Shown: positions 1 through 7,269 of the stretch, one piece after another | Numbering within the stretch: position 1 is the stretch's first letter | Layout of the letters: every line of letters begins with the position of its first letter | Source of the DNA: an uncultured Lachnospiraceae bacterium | GTDB taxonomy: Bacteria; Bacillota; Clostridia; Lachnospirales; Lachnospiraceae | DNA: 10,220 nt | Reading direction: 5' to 3' | Assembly: GCA_946627575.1 (NCBI GenBank) | Contig: CAMOVS010000021.1 | Span: 1-10,220, forward strand | Notes under the pieces: model-generated | The model's input: only the letters and a program-made list of their open reading frames with translations | Told to the model about the DNA's origin: nothing | Databases searched by the model: none | Position numbers and translations under genes: made by a program

Positions 1-2567
1 AGAAAACCGGTCCGGGTCAGGATATTTCGATCGATATTCGGGCAGCTGCAGGTCATGGACCGGCAGCCTTCCCCGGTGCAGATGGCCAGAAGTTCCTGGA
101 GGACGAACTCCCGGACAGACTCTTGCTCCATGCCTTCGATAGAAAGGATCTCGCCGGTTTTTACCCCCTCTGCCTCCTCTATCCTGCAGCGAATGGACGC
201 ATATTCATTCCCCTTCTCGGCATCTCGGATAGCAAGGCGGACTTCCTCGCCGTCCTGGTTTGGAGTCCGGCTGATGACATCCTCTATAGGGTCCATCTCT
301 ACCAGCTGCTTGTAGGTTGCAGTCTCCGAATAAAGGTTCCAGTCCCGGATCATATGGCGGGCCAGGGGATCAATCATATCCTCAACTTCCCGTCCTTCTT
401 CCAAGGCTTCCCTTACCTTGTCTGAAGTCATATTGTCATAGTAGACCGGCAATTTGAGATAGACCGTATGCCCAAAGATTTTATTGCGGATCTTACGCAT
501 ATCCGGATAGCCGTAAAGCTCATTTTTGGAGTAGATAATATGTGGAAAATGATGGATGGACCCGGGCCTGGGCTCTTTAAGATAAGGCTCGGTCACACCC
601 GCCGCATCACTTCCGGTGATAATGTAGATCTCTCTTCCCGGAAAGAGATCCGTCAAAGTTTTCAGGTCTTCCGGCCGGCTGATATTGACAGGCATATCTG
701 CCGGAAGCAGCCAGGCTCCCCGGATATCCGCGATGGTCATGGAAGCGATCAGCCTCCGTATCATCAGGGGCTGGGTATTCATGGCCCAGAAATAATTATG
801 GACATTGAGGAAGACATGGTAGCCGGATTCCACCGCCTCCTGGACTACAGCCCGGTGGCCCAGGGTAAAGGGATCAAAGCTGTCGGAGAAGATGGCAATT
901 CTTCTGCCCTCCTCCGGTCCCTCCTCTTTCTCCGGCTCCCTCCGGAATACCTTCTCCAGGCACTCTGTTATCCTGCTGATAACCGGCAGCATATAGACTT
1001 TCCCGTGGCAGGCCCGAGTATCCCTCATATAGATAAGAACCTTGCGGACAAAATAGAGAAAGGACTCACTCTCCCAGCCTGTCAGATGTTCATTTTCACA
1101 AAGAACATTTCCGATCAGATGAATGGTCTCAAGGGATATATCCGCATGGTAGCCGGCCATGCAGCGGCAGAGGATCCCCAGGAAATCCCTGCGCTGGTTC
1201 CGGATAAAGTCTCCGCCTTCCCCTTCACTGCCGGATCCCATGCTGGCCATGATGACACAGAGGGTTTCTGCGATAACCTTGACCGTATCCCTGCTGCGGC
1301 TGTCGGCCAAAAGCCGGATCCTGCCTAAAAGCTCCTTCTGCTGGTCCGGCTTCAGGAGGGGGAAAGTCCTGCCAAGGAAAGAGGGGATATAATTCGATGA
1401 ATCATCCCTTAGTTCGATGGCCTTAAAGATCTCCTGGATCACTTCGTATTTCTGATGGGGCAAAATATGGGGGAAGATCTCCACCAGGTCTTCTCCTGCC
1501 CTCCAGAAAACCTCCTGCTGGGTATTCATACGAAGAATATTGAGAAGGTGGGTGGCATACTGGTAGAGGGCATTTTCCTCTCTCCCGGCAAATTCCTGTT
1601 TGAGGATATCCAGGTTTATGACTTTATCGATCCAGAAATGGTCAAACTGGAGATTCTCGTGAAAGAGGACCTCATCATCGATATCCAGGTTCTTTACGGC
1701 TTCCTTTTCCCAGTCCCGGGAAGAAGGCTGCCCGCTAGTTTTTGCCATGTAATGAATGCGCGCTATAAGATAGCGCTCGCAGATCCTGGCATCCTCCGGG
1801 TTGGGCAGATGCTTCAAGTAGCTCTTCACATCGGGAGGACAGTACCAGCCTTTGGAAATCCAGGAATCCAGCAGCCAGAGGGCCGCTTCCCTCAGCTCAT
1901 CATCCGGGGTCTTTAAGAAATTTCTCAGAAAGTCAAAGATATATCCCCTCTGCATAGAGCTCCAATGATCCCAGGGTATATCCATGATGCCCTCGATCAG
2001 ATTAAGGCAGGATAATCTCCCCCAACGGCTGGATTTGAAATAAGCGCTGTAGATTCGGAGCAGCTCTTTCCTCCCCCTCTCGTCCAGACGATCATACATG
2101 GCCGATATCATGACCTTCAAAGCATTGCCGATCCATCTCCTTTTGTAATCGGACTTCTTGCCGGACTGGAAGAGAATCCGGTGAAGGGCAGCGGCAAAGA
2201 CCTGAGAGTCTTCTTCCATGCAGGAAGACAGGATGAAGCCGGTGGTCCTGGCGCTCAGGCGCCGGATACTCCCGTTCTCATGGAACAAAAGGGAAAAAAG
2301 ATACTGGAGTATTACTTTCTTCTTCTCTATATCAAATCGGTCTACGCAGGCCTCCAGCATGGTCAGGTGAGCCCGGATCTCTCTCCAGTCTCTTTCGGTT
2401 ACGACGGGCTCCAGGAGGGCCATGATGCCGTTTTCTCTCTCTATGGCCCGGTCAAAGACCTCCAAAGCTTTGGCGGAAAGCAGTCGATACTGGTCCAGAA
2501 TCTGACGGTCATCCATCAATTCCGGAGTAAAGTTCCATACAGAATCCTCTATTTTCTTTACCGTCAT
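1..2567 (-). CDS. Giant multidomain protein: HEAT-like helical region, NadD/CoaD-type nucleotidyltransferase, GNAT-like region (3' end outside window)
   Basis: This minus-strand frame is open for 855 codons from ATG 2567 to the window edge, so the C-terminus is missing. The start overlaps the stop of the upstream gene in an ATGA (2564-2567), with AAGGAG about 10 bases upstream. Residues 1 to about 550 are helical with HEAT/ARM-like stretches such as TPDDELREAALWLLDSW and HENGSIRRLSARTTGF. A charged linker follows. At 557-571 comes IAIFSDSFDPFTLGH, the nucleotide-binding signature of the nucleotidyltransferase superfamily, in the T-x-G-H form typical of CoaD rather than the H-x-G-H of NadD. 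The domain ends with MTSDKVREALEEGRE and a DPLARHMIRDWNLY tail (about 709-738), which resembles the end of NadD. From about 740 the sequence recalls a GNAT fold (LQELLAICTGEGC, then N and TGF), but without a clear acetyl-CoA Q/RxxGxG loop. The nucleotidyltransferase call is good. Substrate and role are unknown. Co-translation with the ATP-grasp protein suggests joint work. Confidence 0.85.
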   Translation of the reverse strand, partial: MTVKKIEDSVWNFTPELMDDRQILDQYRLLSAKALEVFDRAIERENGIMALLEPVVTERDWREIRAHLTMLEACVDRFDIEKKKVILQYLFSLLFHENGSIRRLSARTTGFILSSCMEEDSQVFAAALHRILFQSGKKSDYKRRWIGNALKVMISAMYDRLDERGRKELLRIYSAYFKSSRWGRLSCLNLIEGIMDIPWDHWSSMQRGYIFDFLRNFLKTPDDELREAALWLLDSWISKGWYCPPDVKSYLKHLPNPEDARICERYLIARIHYMAKTSGQPSSRDWEKEAVKNLDIDDEVLFHENLQFDHFWIDKVINLDILKQEFAGREENALYQYATHLLNILRMNTQQEVFWRAGEDLVEIFPHILPHQKYEVIQEIFKAIELRDDSSNYIPSFLGRTFPLLKPDQQKELLGRIRLLADSRSRDTVKVIAETLCVIMASMGSGSEGEGGDFIRNQRRDFLGILCRCMAGYHADISLETIHLIGNVLCENEHLTGWESESFLYFVRKVLIYMRDTRACHGKVYMLPVISRITECLEKVFRREPEKEEGPEEGRRIAIFSDSFDPFTLGHRAVVQEAVESGYHVFLNVHNYFWAMNTQPLMIRRLIASMTIADIRGAWLLPADMPVNISRPEDLKTLTDLFPGREIYIITGSDAAGVTEPYLKEPRPGSIHHFPHIIYSKNELYGYPDMRKIRNKIFGHTVYLKLPVYYDNMTSDKVREALEEGREVEDMIDPLARHMIRDWNLYSETATYKQLVEMDPIEDVISRTPNQDGEEVRLAIRDAEKGNEYASIRCRIEEAEGVKTGEILSIEGMEQESVREFVLQELLAICTGEGCRSMTCSCPNIDRNILTRTGF

Positions 2568-5155
2568 ACCATATCATCTCCTTTCCCGGACTGGTGAAGA
2601 AGGCAAACCAGGTGTTCATCATAGAGATCATGATAAAGCTGGCACTGACCTGGCTCCATGAGATAAAGTCCCACAATGGAAGCCAGGTCTTCCAGGTCTT
2701 CCCCTGCCAGACCGATCCGGTTCTCCCGGGCAATAATCGGCTTCATATCAAAAGTCCGGGTTCTCTCATCCTCAAAGACTGCCATATAGAGAATCTCATT
2801 TTCAACCAGGTCCTGGAAAATATGGCTGCCGTAGGACAGCTCCGGATTATAGCCTGCCCTGGATTCTGCGACTTCAAAGATTGCGGAGAACTCGCTGATA
2901 TCTGAAAAGCTGGTGGGCACGCCCAGTTCCGGCGAGGATGTCCCGACCCGGCCGGGGACAATCAGGATCAGCTTCTTATTTTTCTTCTGAAAATACCAGT
3001 TAATCCTGCCTATGGCTGCCGCCACTTCATGTTTCTGGTTATAAGGCATCTCGTAATAGGCGATAGGATCCACATAAACAATCCCATCCACAGCCATTTC
3101 CTGAGACTGTCCCATGGAGGTATGCCGGCAATCGATAAATATTTCCTCCGCCTTCAGATCTTGAGGAATCAGCTGGCGTTTCCGGTCCTGAAAGACCAGG
3201 AGAGGCCGGCATTGAAGAAGGTTGATCACGTAGGAATCATCCTCCATAATGTTGATGGTGAATTCGATATCCACCGGCTGACCGTAGGCATCCTGGATTA
3301 CCTGCATAAGGCCCTGCATGTCTGCCATCATATCGTGATTCCCTGCAAAACCGGAGCAGGTGACAAAGCGGATATCCCGGTAAACGCCCCGGTCCCGGAA
3401 CCGCCGTTCCGCCTCCACATCATGGGAAAGAAGCAGCTTCTTAATGCGGGGAGGAAGGTCTTTCTCTGCATCGGTGTAGGGCAGCTGAACCAGCTTGCCC
3501 GACTCGGTATCAATGGCCTGAATATTCCTTTGAGAATAGCGATGATGGTCGGCCGCGCTCTTGTAGGCGGTGGCCATGGGCTTGTCCAGGCTGATCAGGC
3601 GGGGGTAGGACCCCTCCACCCGGTCGACGGCGCAGGTACCCAGGCCCATCACCATGCGGAGCATGCCGGCTTTGGGATCCAGGCTATCCAGAAAACGGTA
3701 AGTACTGTAGGAATAACCGACACCGGCTACGCAGGGCATATAGTATTTACCGTAGCTGGCCCCGGAAACCCTCATTACAAGGAGGGCCATCTGCTCATCC
3801 TTGTCCCCCAGGCCCCGGCGAAGCCGGTAGTCCAGGGCAGACCGGCTCATGGTTGAAGCGTACACGACCCGAATGGCATCCTCGAACTCGGCCAGTCTCT
3901 CTGAAAGAGAACCCTTGCCCGGACAGAATACGGATTCATACTTGCCGGCAAAGGCATTGCCAAAACCGTCCTCCAGGATGCTGGAAGAGCGAACGATGAT
4001 AGGGGCCGGGCCGTAATACTCCAGAAGCCGGATAAACTCTTCCTCAATCTTTGCGGAAAAACTTCCATGCATAAGCCGGTCGGCAAACTCATCCGCCAAG
4101 GCAAAGTAACCTTCCGGCTCCCTCTGGAGAACCCTCAGGTCCCAGAAACCATTTTCCACGATATAGGAATAAAAGACATCAGACCCGATAAAAAAGGAAT
4201 TATGGGGTTCCATATGGTCAAAGATGTCAGGTCTTTTGTTCTCAATGATCTTTCTGGCTGCCAGCATCCCGCAGGCCTTGCCCCCGATCAGGCCGGTTCC
4301 CACCATATGTTCCCGGACAAAAAAATAATCCTCCGGCCTAAAATGGGTCTCCAGGAGCTTGCGGATCTGAGGATCCCGGCTCATCATAATATCCCGGATC
4401 CGCCCGCAGGCCTCATCGATATCAGCCCCATTTTCAAAATCACGCTGGACATTGTAGAAAAACCGGTCCCAGCTGTCCATGTTCCGGTCCCGGCTGCCAG
4501 CCATGGAAAAGCTGACCGCCTTCTGAAAGCGAGCTTCCGTATATCCGTCTGAAATAGGTGTAAAGAGGCTTTTTCTTCTGAAAACATGGGGTGGATACTC
4601 CTGATCTTCCCTGTCCACAAAGCCCGGCAGCTTAACCGTCCGGACATAGAGGTCCTTGAAGTCCGAATAAACATCAAGAAGAGCATCCGCCTCCCCAAGG
4701 ATTCCGTCAATCGCCCCCGAAGAATGCCGGCTCCGGATCAAAGGATAAAAAGCCCGGCAGCCCCGGGCCTTAATCAAAGGAGTGATCACCGTAAAGAAAT
4801 TCTGCATCATCATATCCGTAGCCCAGGCAGTCTGCAGTTCCGACAGACTGTCAAATACATAGAAATCATTCTTCCTGCTATGGACAAGGATGTTATAAAC
4901 TGTCATGGTAAAAGCTTCAAACCTGTGGGAAAGAGCAATATGCTTCTCCTCAATCAGCCCCTCCGGCAGCAGCCTCTGGTCCGAAAAATGGATATAGATA
5001 ATCCTCTTCCCCGTCTCCTGGGCATCCTCGACAAAAGAAGATAGAAGCTGCTGGAACTCCCGCAGATCATTCACCTCCCATACAATATTATTCAGGGATG
5101 CATCTCTGTAGAGCAGCTTGTTCATGCTATTCGGTCTGGTCTGCCTGTCCTGCAT
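2564..5155 (-). CDS. PEP/pyruvate-binding ATP-grasp domain protein (PEP-synthase-like, without phosphotransfer domains)
   Basis: An 863-residue protein whose middle (about 285-652) is a PPDK/PEP-synthase N-terminal ATP-grasp domain. Visible motifs are GLIGGKACGM (288-297), IIVRSSSILEDGFGNAFAGK (386-405), MALLVMRVSGA (456-466) and VDIEFTI...LLQCRPL (628-652). The ATP-site residues known from PPDK appear kept: Lys293, Arg389, Glu631, Gln648. The TSGG-x-x-HA phosphohistidine motif and the PEP/pyruvate barrel are absent, so it cannot be a complete PEP synthase. Residues 50-110 resemble a RecA/KaiC-like core (IIYIHF; DFYVFDSLSEL as a Walker-B-like strand) but lack a P-loop. The C-terminal part has GRVGTSSPELGVPTSFSDIS and YGSHIFQDL (735-783), a block I recognise from uncharacterised PEP/pyruvate-binding-domain proteins. 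GGAGGGGG lies 10-11 bases before the chosen ATG; Met11 is an alternative start. The gene overlaps the next one by 4 bp. The family call is firm; the reaction is unknown. Confidence 0.9.
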   Translation of the reverse strand: MQDRQTRPNSMNKLLYRDASLNNIVWEVNDLREFQQLLSSFVEDAQETGKRIIYIHFSDQRLLPEGLIEEKHIALSHRFEAFTMTVYNILVHSRKNDFYVFDSLSELQTAWATDMMMQNFFTVITPLIKARGCRAFYPLIRSRHSSGAIDGILGEADALLDVYSDFKDLYVRTVKLPGFVDREDQEYPPHVFRRKSLFTPISDGYTEARFQKAVSFSMAGSRDRNMDSWDRFFYNVQRDFENGADIDEACGRIRDIMMSRDPQIRKLLETHFRPEDYFFVREHMVGTGLIGGKACGMLAARKIIENKRPDIFDHMEPHNSFFIGSDVFYSYIVENGFWDLRVLQREPEGYFALADEFADRLMHGSFSAKIEEEFIRLLEYYGPAPIIVRSSSILEDGFGNAFAGKYESVFCPGKGSLSERLAEFEDAIRVVYASTMSRSALDYRLRRGLGDKDEQMALLVMRVSGASYGKYYMPCVAGVGYSYSTYRFLDSLDPKAGMLRMVMGLGTCAVDRVEGSYPRLISLDKPMATAYKSAADHHRYSQRNIQAIDTESGKLVQLPYTDAEKDLPPRIKKLLLSHDVEAERRFRDRGVYRDIRFVTCSGFAGNHDMMADMQGLMQVIQDAYGQPVDIEFTINIMEDDSYVINLLQCRPLLVFQDRKRQLIPQDLKAEEIFIDCRHTSMGQSQEMAVDGIVYVDPIAYYEMPYNQKHEVAAAIGRINWYFQKKNKKLILIVPGRVGTSSPELGVPTSFSDISEFSAIFEVAESRAGYNPELSYGSHIFQDLVENEILYMAVFEDERTRTFDMKPIIARENRIGLAGEDLEDLASIVGLYLMEPGQCQLYHDLYDEHLVCLLHQSGKGDDMV

Positions 5156-5238
5156 CTCGCGGTTCCCCCTCCTCTATAATTGCAGAAAACGTATGATAAA
5201 AAGTGTCACTCTAAAACCAGCGAAAACTCAGCAATAAA
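5156..5238 (-). other. Short gap between csoR-like gene and ATP-grasp gene
   Basis: The 83-base AT-rich gap holds the ribosome binding site of the ATP-grasp gene (GGAGGGGG near 5166-5173, plus-strand complement). I see no convincing hairpin with a T-run and no good -35/-10 pair. Either transcription reads through from larB and the csoR-like gene, or a weak promoter escapes inspection. Confidence 0.4.
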
Positions 5239-5625
5239 TTATTTAATAAACTTCTCGACCGCCTTGTTAAATGACTCAATCTCATCCATATCCTCATTCT
5301 CGATGGCATGGACGATACAATGCTCCAAATGATTTTTCAGGATCAGCTTGCCTGTATTGTTGATGGCGTTCCTTACCGCGGCAAGCTGGATGAGCACATC
5401 GCTGCAGTCGGCATCCTGGTCCACCATCCTCTTAACCTTATCCAGATGGCCGGCAGCCCTGGACAGGCGGTTGATCACGGCCTTCTTCTCCTCAGGACTG
5501 TGGACATGGCCATGATGGCCGGGATGGCTGCTTCCCGGATCCGGAGAGCCCCAGCCATGATCGGAATGACTATGGTCATGACCTGAATGACTGTGTTTGT
5601 GTCTGCTTTCATTTCCCAATATCAT
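5239..5625 (-). CDS. CsoR/RcnR/InrS-family metal-sensing transcriptional repressor with His-rich N-terminus
   Basis: A DUF156/CsoR-family all-helical DNA-binding repressor of 128 residues from ATG 5625. The ORF stays open upstream to 5775, but that extension lies inside larB and is not family-like. AGAGG sits only two bases before this ATG, so TTG at 5619, six to seven bases further on, may be the true start. Residues 9-42 contain 12 histidines. The conserved core follows (INRLSRAAGHLDKVKRM, then VLIQLAAVRNAINNTGK). The metal-ligand set is Cys74, His99 and Cys103, with the 25- and 4-residue spacing of CsoR and InrS. His42 lies 32 residues before the Cys, the spacing of the extra His in the nickel sensors InrS (His21/Cys53) and RcnR (His3/Cys35). 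The gene begins 43 bases after larB, a nickel-cofactor gene, so nickel sensing is a reasonable inference. Copper sensing cannot be excluded. Confidence 0.88.
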   Translation of the reverse strand: MILGNESRHKHSHSGHDHSHSDHGWGSPDPGSSHPGHHGHVHSPEEKKAVINRLSRAAGHLDKVKRMVDQDADCSDVLIQLAAVRNAINNTGKLILKNHLEHCIVHAIENEDMDEIESFNKAVEKFIK

Positions 5626-5668
5626 CACCTCTGTTCCACTTAGGACTTCTCTGGTTTGGACATATGCA

Positions 5669-6433
5669 TCACAGATCATTTCGGGAAGGCAGATAACCCA
5701 GACGGTTAATCTGAGTGGCGATATAGCCGGCCCCGTAACCATTATCAATATTGACCACGGCGATACCGTTGGCACAGGAATTGATCATGGTAAGCAGGGC
5801 AGACAGGCCGTTCATGCTGGCTCCGTAGCCCACAGATGTAGGCACGGCAATCACGGGTCTTTCCACCAGGCCGCCCAGAACACTGGCCAGGGCTCCTTCC
5901 ATCCCCGCCACGGCAATTACGCAATTGGCTCTGGATATCAGGTCCGTATGGGCCAGGAGCCGGTGGATCCCGCAGACTCCTGCATCGTAGATTCTCTCAA
6001 CCCGGGATCCGAAAAACTCCGCGGTCTGTGCCGCCTCTTCTGCCACAGGCATGTCGGCCGTCCCGGCAGAGCATACAGCGATCAGACCCTTACGCTCTTT
6101 ATCTTCCTTCTCCAGCTTCAAAATCCTTGATACCGGATCGTAGCTGATCCCGGGAATAGCCTCACGGACCAGGTCAAATTGCTTCTGCGTTGCCCTGGTC
6201 CCAAAGACCTCCCCATGTATGTCATATAGTTTACGGTAGATCTCTACCAGATAAGGATCCGGTTTCCCGCTGCAGAATATAACCTCCGGGAACCCTGACC
6301 GGATCTCTCTCTGGGTATCCAGTTTGGCATAATTGCCCAGCTGCTCATAAGGAGCTCTCTTAAAGAAATCCTCCGCTTCCTGCAGAGTCATTTTTCCTTG
6401 TCTGAAACGCTCCAGGACTTCTCTCGCTTCCAT
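5669..6433 (-). CDS. larB: LarB, nickel-pincer nucleotide cofactor biosynthesis carboxylase/hydrolase
   Basis: LarB carboxylates the pyridinium ring of nicotinic acid adenine dinucleotide at C5 and hydrolyses its phosphoanhydride, making pyridinium-3,5-biscarboxylate mononucleotide. This is the first step toward the Ni-pincer cofactor of lactate racemase and its relatives. The 254-residue protein has the usual length: an N-terminal region to about 110, then a PurE/AIRC-like domain (GLIAVCSAGTADMPVAEEAA, 117-136; YDAGVCGIHRLL; AVAGMEGALASVLGGL, 175-189; VPTSVGYGAS). Glu179 in the GMEG loop and Cys220 in INSCANG match the catalytic Glu and adduct-forming Cys of Lactobacillus plantarum LarB (about 180 and 221). 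AGAGGTGG precedes the ATG at good distance. No larC, larE or lactate-racemase-like gene is in the window, so the cofactor's user is not visible. A divergent DUF1836 regulator gene lies upstream and a metal-sensing repressor gene downstream. Confidence 0.93.
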   Translation of the reverse strand: MEAREVLERFRQGKMTLQEAEDFFKRAPYEQLGNYAKLDTQREIRSGFPEVIFCSGKPDPYLVEIYRKLYDIHGEVFGTRATQKQFDLVREAIPGISYDPVSRILKLEKEDKERKGLIAVCSAGTADMPVAEEAAQTAEFFGSRVERIYDAGVCGIHRLLAHTDLISRANCVIAVAGMEGALASVLGGLVERPVIAVPTSVGYGASMNGLSALLTMINSCANGIAVVNIDNGYGAGYIATQINRLGYLPSRNDL

Positions 6434-6467
6434 ATATCCACCTCTATATCTTCCAAACTTCTATGGG

Positions 6468-6496
6468 TTGCATTTTTTTCTTTTATCTTTTACTAT
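6468..6496 (+). promoter_or_regulatory. Candidate sigma-A promoter for the DUF1836 gene
   Basis: TTGCAT (6468-6473) and TACTAT (6491-6496) are separated by 17 bases of mostly T. They match the consensus at 3 of 6 and 4 of 6 positions. Transcription would start near 6503, placing the dyad at 6513-6535 just downstream. Only moderate support, because the region is T-rich and such matches occur by chance. Confidence 0.35.
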
Positions 6497-6512
6497 TGTA
6501 TATATACCATAG

Positions 6513-6535
6513 CACATAGACTTTCATACTATGTG
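6513..6535. repeat. Perfect inverted repeat, candidate operator
   Basis: CACATAG and CTATGTG form perfect 7-bp arms around a 9-base spacer, giving 16 bases centre to centre, about one and a half helical turns. There is no T-run after either arm, so it is not an intrinsic terminator. Its position between divergent larB and a putative regulator gene, just beyond a candidate promoter, suits an operator. The binding protein is unknown; the DUF1836 protein itself is the nearest candidate. Confidence 0.45.
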
Positions 6536-6642
6536 GCTGCATCAATTATTCTTATAACAATCTTATTCCGTCGTCACTTGTGCCATGCATCTGCGGCAGA
6601 GATGACCTGGAGGCTTTCATTCATTTACGGGAGGGCAGGATA

Positions 6643-7269
6643 GTGAGCAACAGAATTGAAGATCAGATCCGCAAGATAATTCCGGATAAAAGTGTTTCTC
6701 CGGAGGACATACCGGACATCGGTCTTTACATGGATCAGGTGACCACCCTGATGGAGAATAAATTAAAGGGCGGAAAGAGGTATCCTGAGGACAAGATCAT
6801 GACCAAAACCATGATCAATAACTATACCAAGAACCATCTTCTTCCCCCGTCAGATAAGAAGAAATACTCCAGAGGTCATGTTCTCCTCATTCTTATGATC
6901 TATTATCTGAAAAATATGCTTTCCATCACTGACATCAAAACCGTGCTTGGGCCCCTCAATAATGAATTCTTCGACTCATCCGGCAACAGAGGCCTATCTC
7001 TGGAGGATATCTATGCCAGAATCGCAGAGTCCTATGACGATCGCCGGGATGAAACCATCCGTCAGCTGTCGGAAATGGTCGAATCCAGCCACGGACGTTT
7101 CTCTTCTCCCGATCTCACAGATAAGGACCAACGCTACCTGGATGACCTGTCGGTGATCTGCAGTCTGGGCTACGATATCTACATCCGCAAACGGCTTATG
7201 GAACAGATCATCGATAATTACAGGGAGGATTATCCTCCCCTTGATAAGAAACAGAAGAAGTCCTCCTGA
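6643..7269 (+). CDS. DUF1836-family putative transcriptional regulator
   Basis: A 208-residue soluble protein recognised as DUF1836, common in Firmicutes and usually regarded as a MerR-like DNA-binding regulator without known ligand. Family features are IPDIGLYMDQVTTLME (23-38), TKTMINNYTKNHLLPPSDKK (54-73, an HTH-like segment), KYSRGHVLLILMIYYLKNML (74-93) and ITDIKTVLGPL. The frame opens at ATG 6580, but I chose GTG 6643: GGGAGGG (6629-6635) lies eight bases before it and the family homology starts there. The first 21 codons of the longer form look non-coding. The C-terminal third is charged and ends KKQKKSS. The gene is transcribed away from larB and shares its upstream region, so it may regulate larB, itself, or both. 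No effector-binding domain is apparent. Confidence 0.88.
   Translation: MSNRIEDQIRKIIPDKSVSPEDIPDIGLYMDQVTTLMENKLKGGKRYPEDKIMTKTMINNYTKNHLLPPSDKKKYSRGHVLLILMIYYLKNMLSITDIKTVLGPLNNEFFDSSGNRGLSLEDIYARIAESYDDRRDETIRQLSEMVESSHGRFSSPDLTDKDQRYLDDLSVICSLGYDIYIRKRLMEQIIDNYREDYPPLDKKQKKSS

Larger units (their letters stand above)
6434..6642. promoter_or_regulatory. Divergent intergenic region between larB and DUF1836 gene
   Basis: These 209 bases separate two divergently transcribed genes and contain no convincing ORF. The part from about 6470 to 6570 is AT-rich, unlike the flanking genes. It holds a T-rich tract, a TATATATA element, a perfect 7-bp dyad (6513-6535) and the ribosome binding sites of both genes. 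Control of both genes from here is inferred from layout. Confidence 0.6.

Noticed and set aside
468..1328. A 286-codon plus-strand open frame
   Set aside because: It lies antisense inside the large nucleotidyltransferase fusion gene, has no family-like sequence and no convincing ribosome binding site. Long antisense frames are expected from the codon bias here.
3029..3856. A 275-codon plus-strand open frame
   Set aside because: It is antisense to the ATP-grasp gene, whose minus-strand frame shows clear PPDK motifs over the same interval.
2564..5155. Annotation of the 863-residue protein as PEP synthase (ppsA) or PPDK
   Set aside because: The phosphohistidine motif and the PEP/pyruvate barrel are missing, so the full reaction is not possible.
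5626..5775. A 50-codon N-terminal extension of the CsoR-like protein
   Set aside because: It runs through the end of larB in another frame and is hydrophobic and unlike the family.
6398..6643. A hydrophobic 81-codon plus-strand frame that could pass for a small membrane protein
   Set aside because: It begins inside larB on the opposite strand, crosses the AT-rich promoter region and has no ribosome binding site; its hydrophobicity comes from T-rich DNA.
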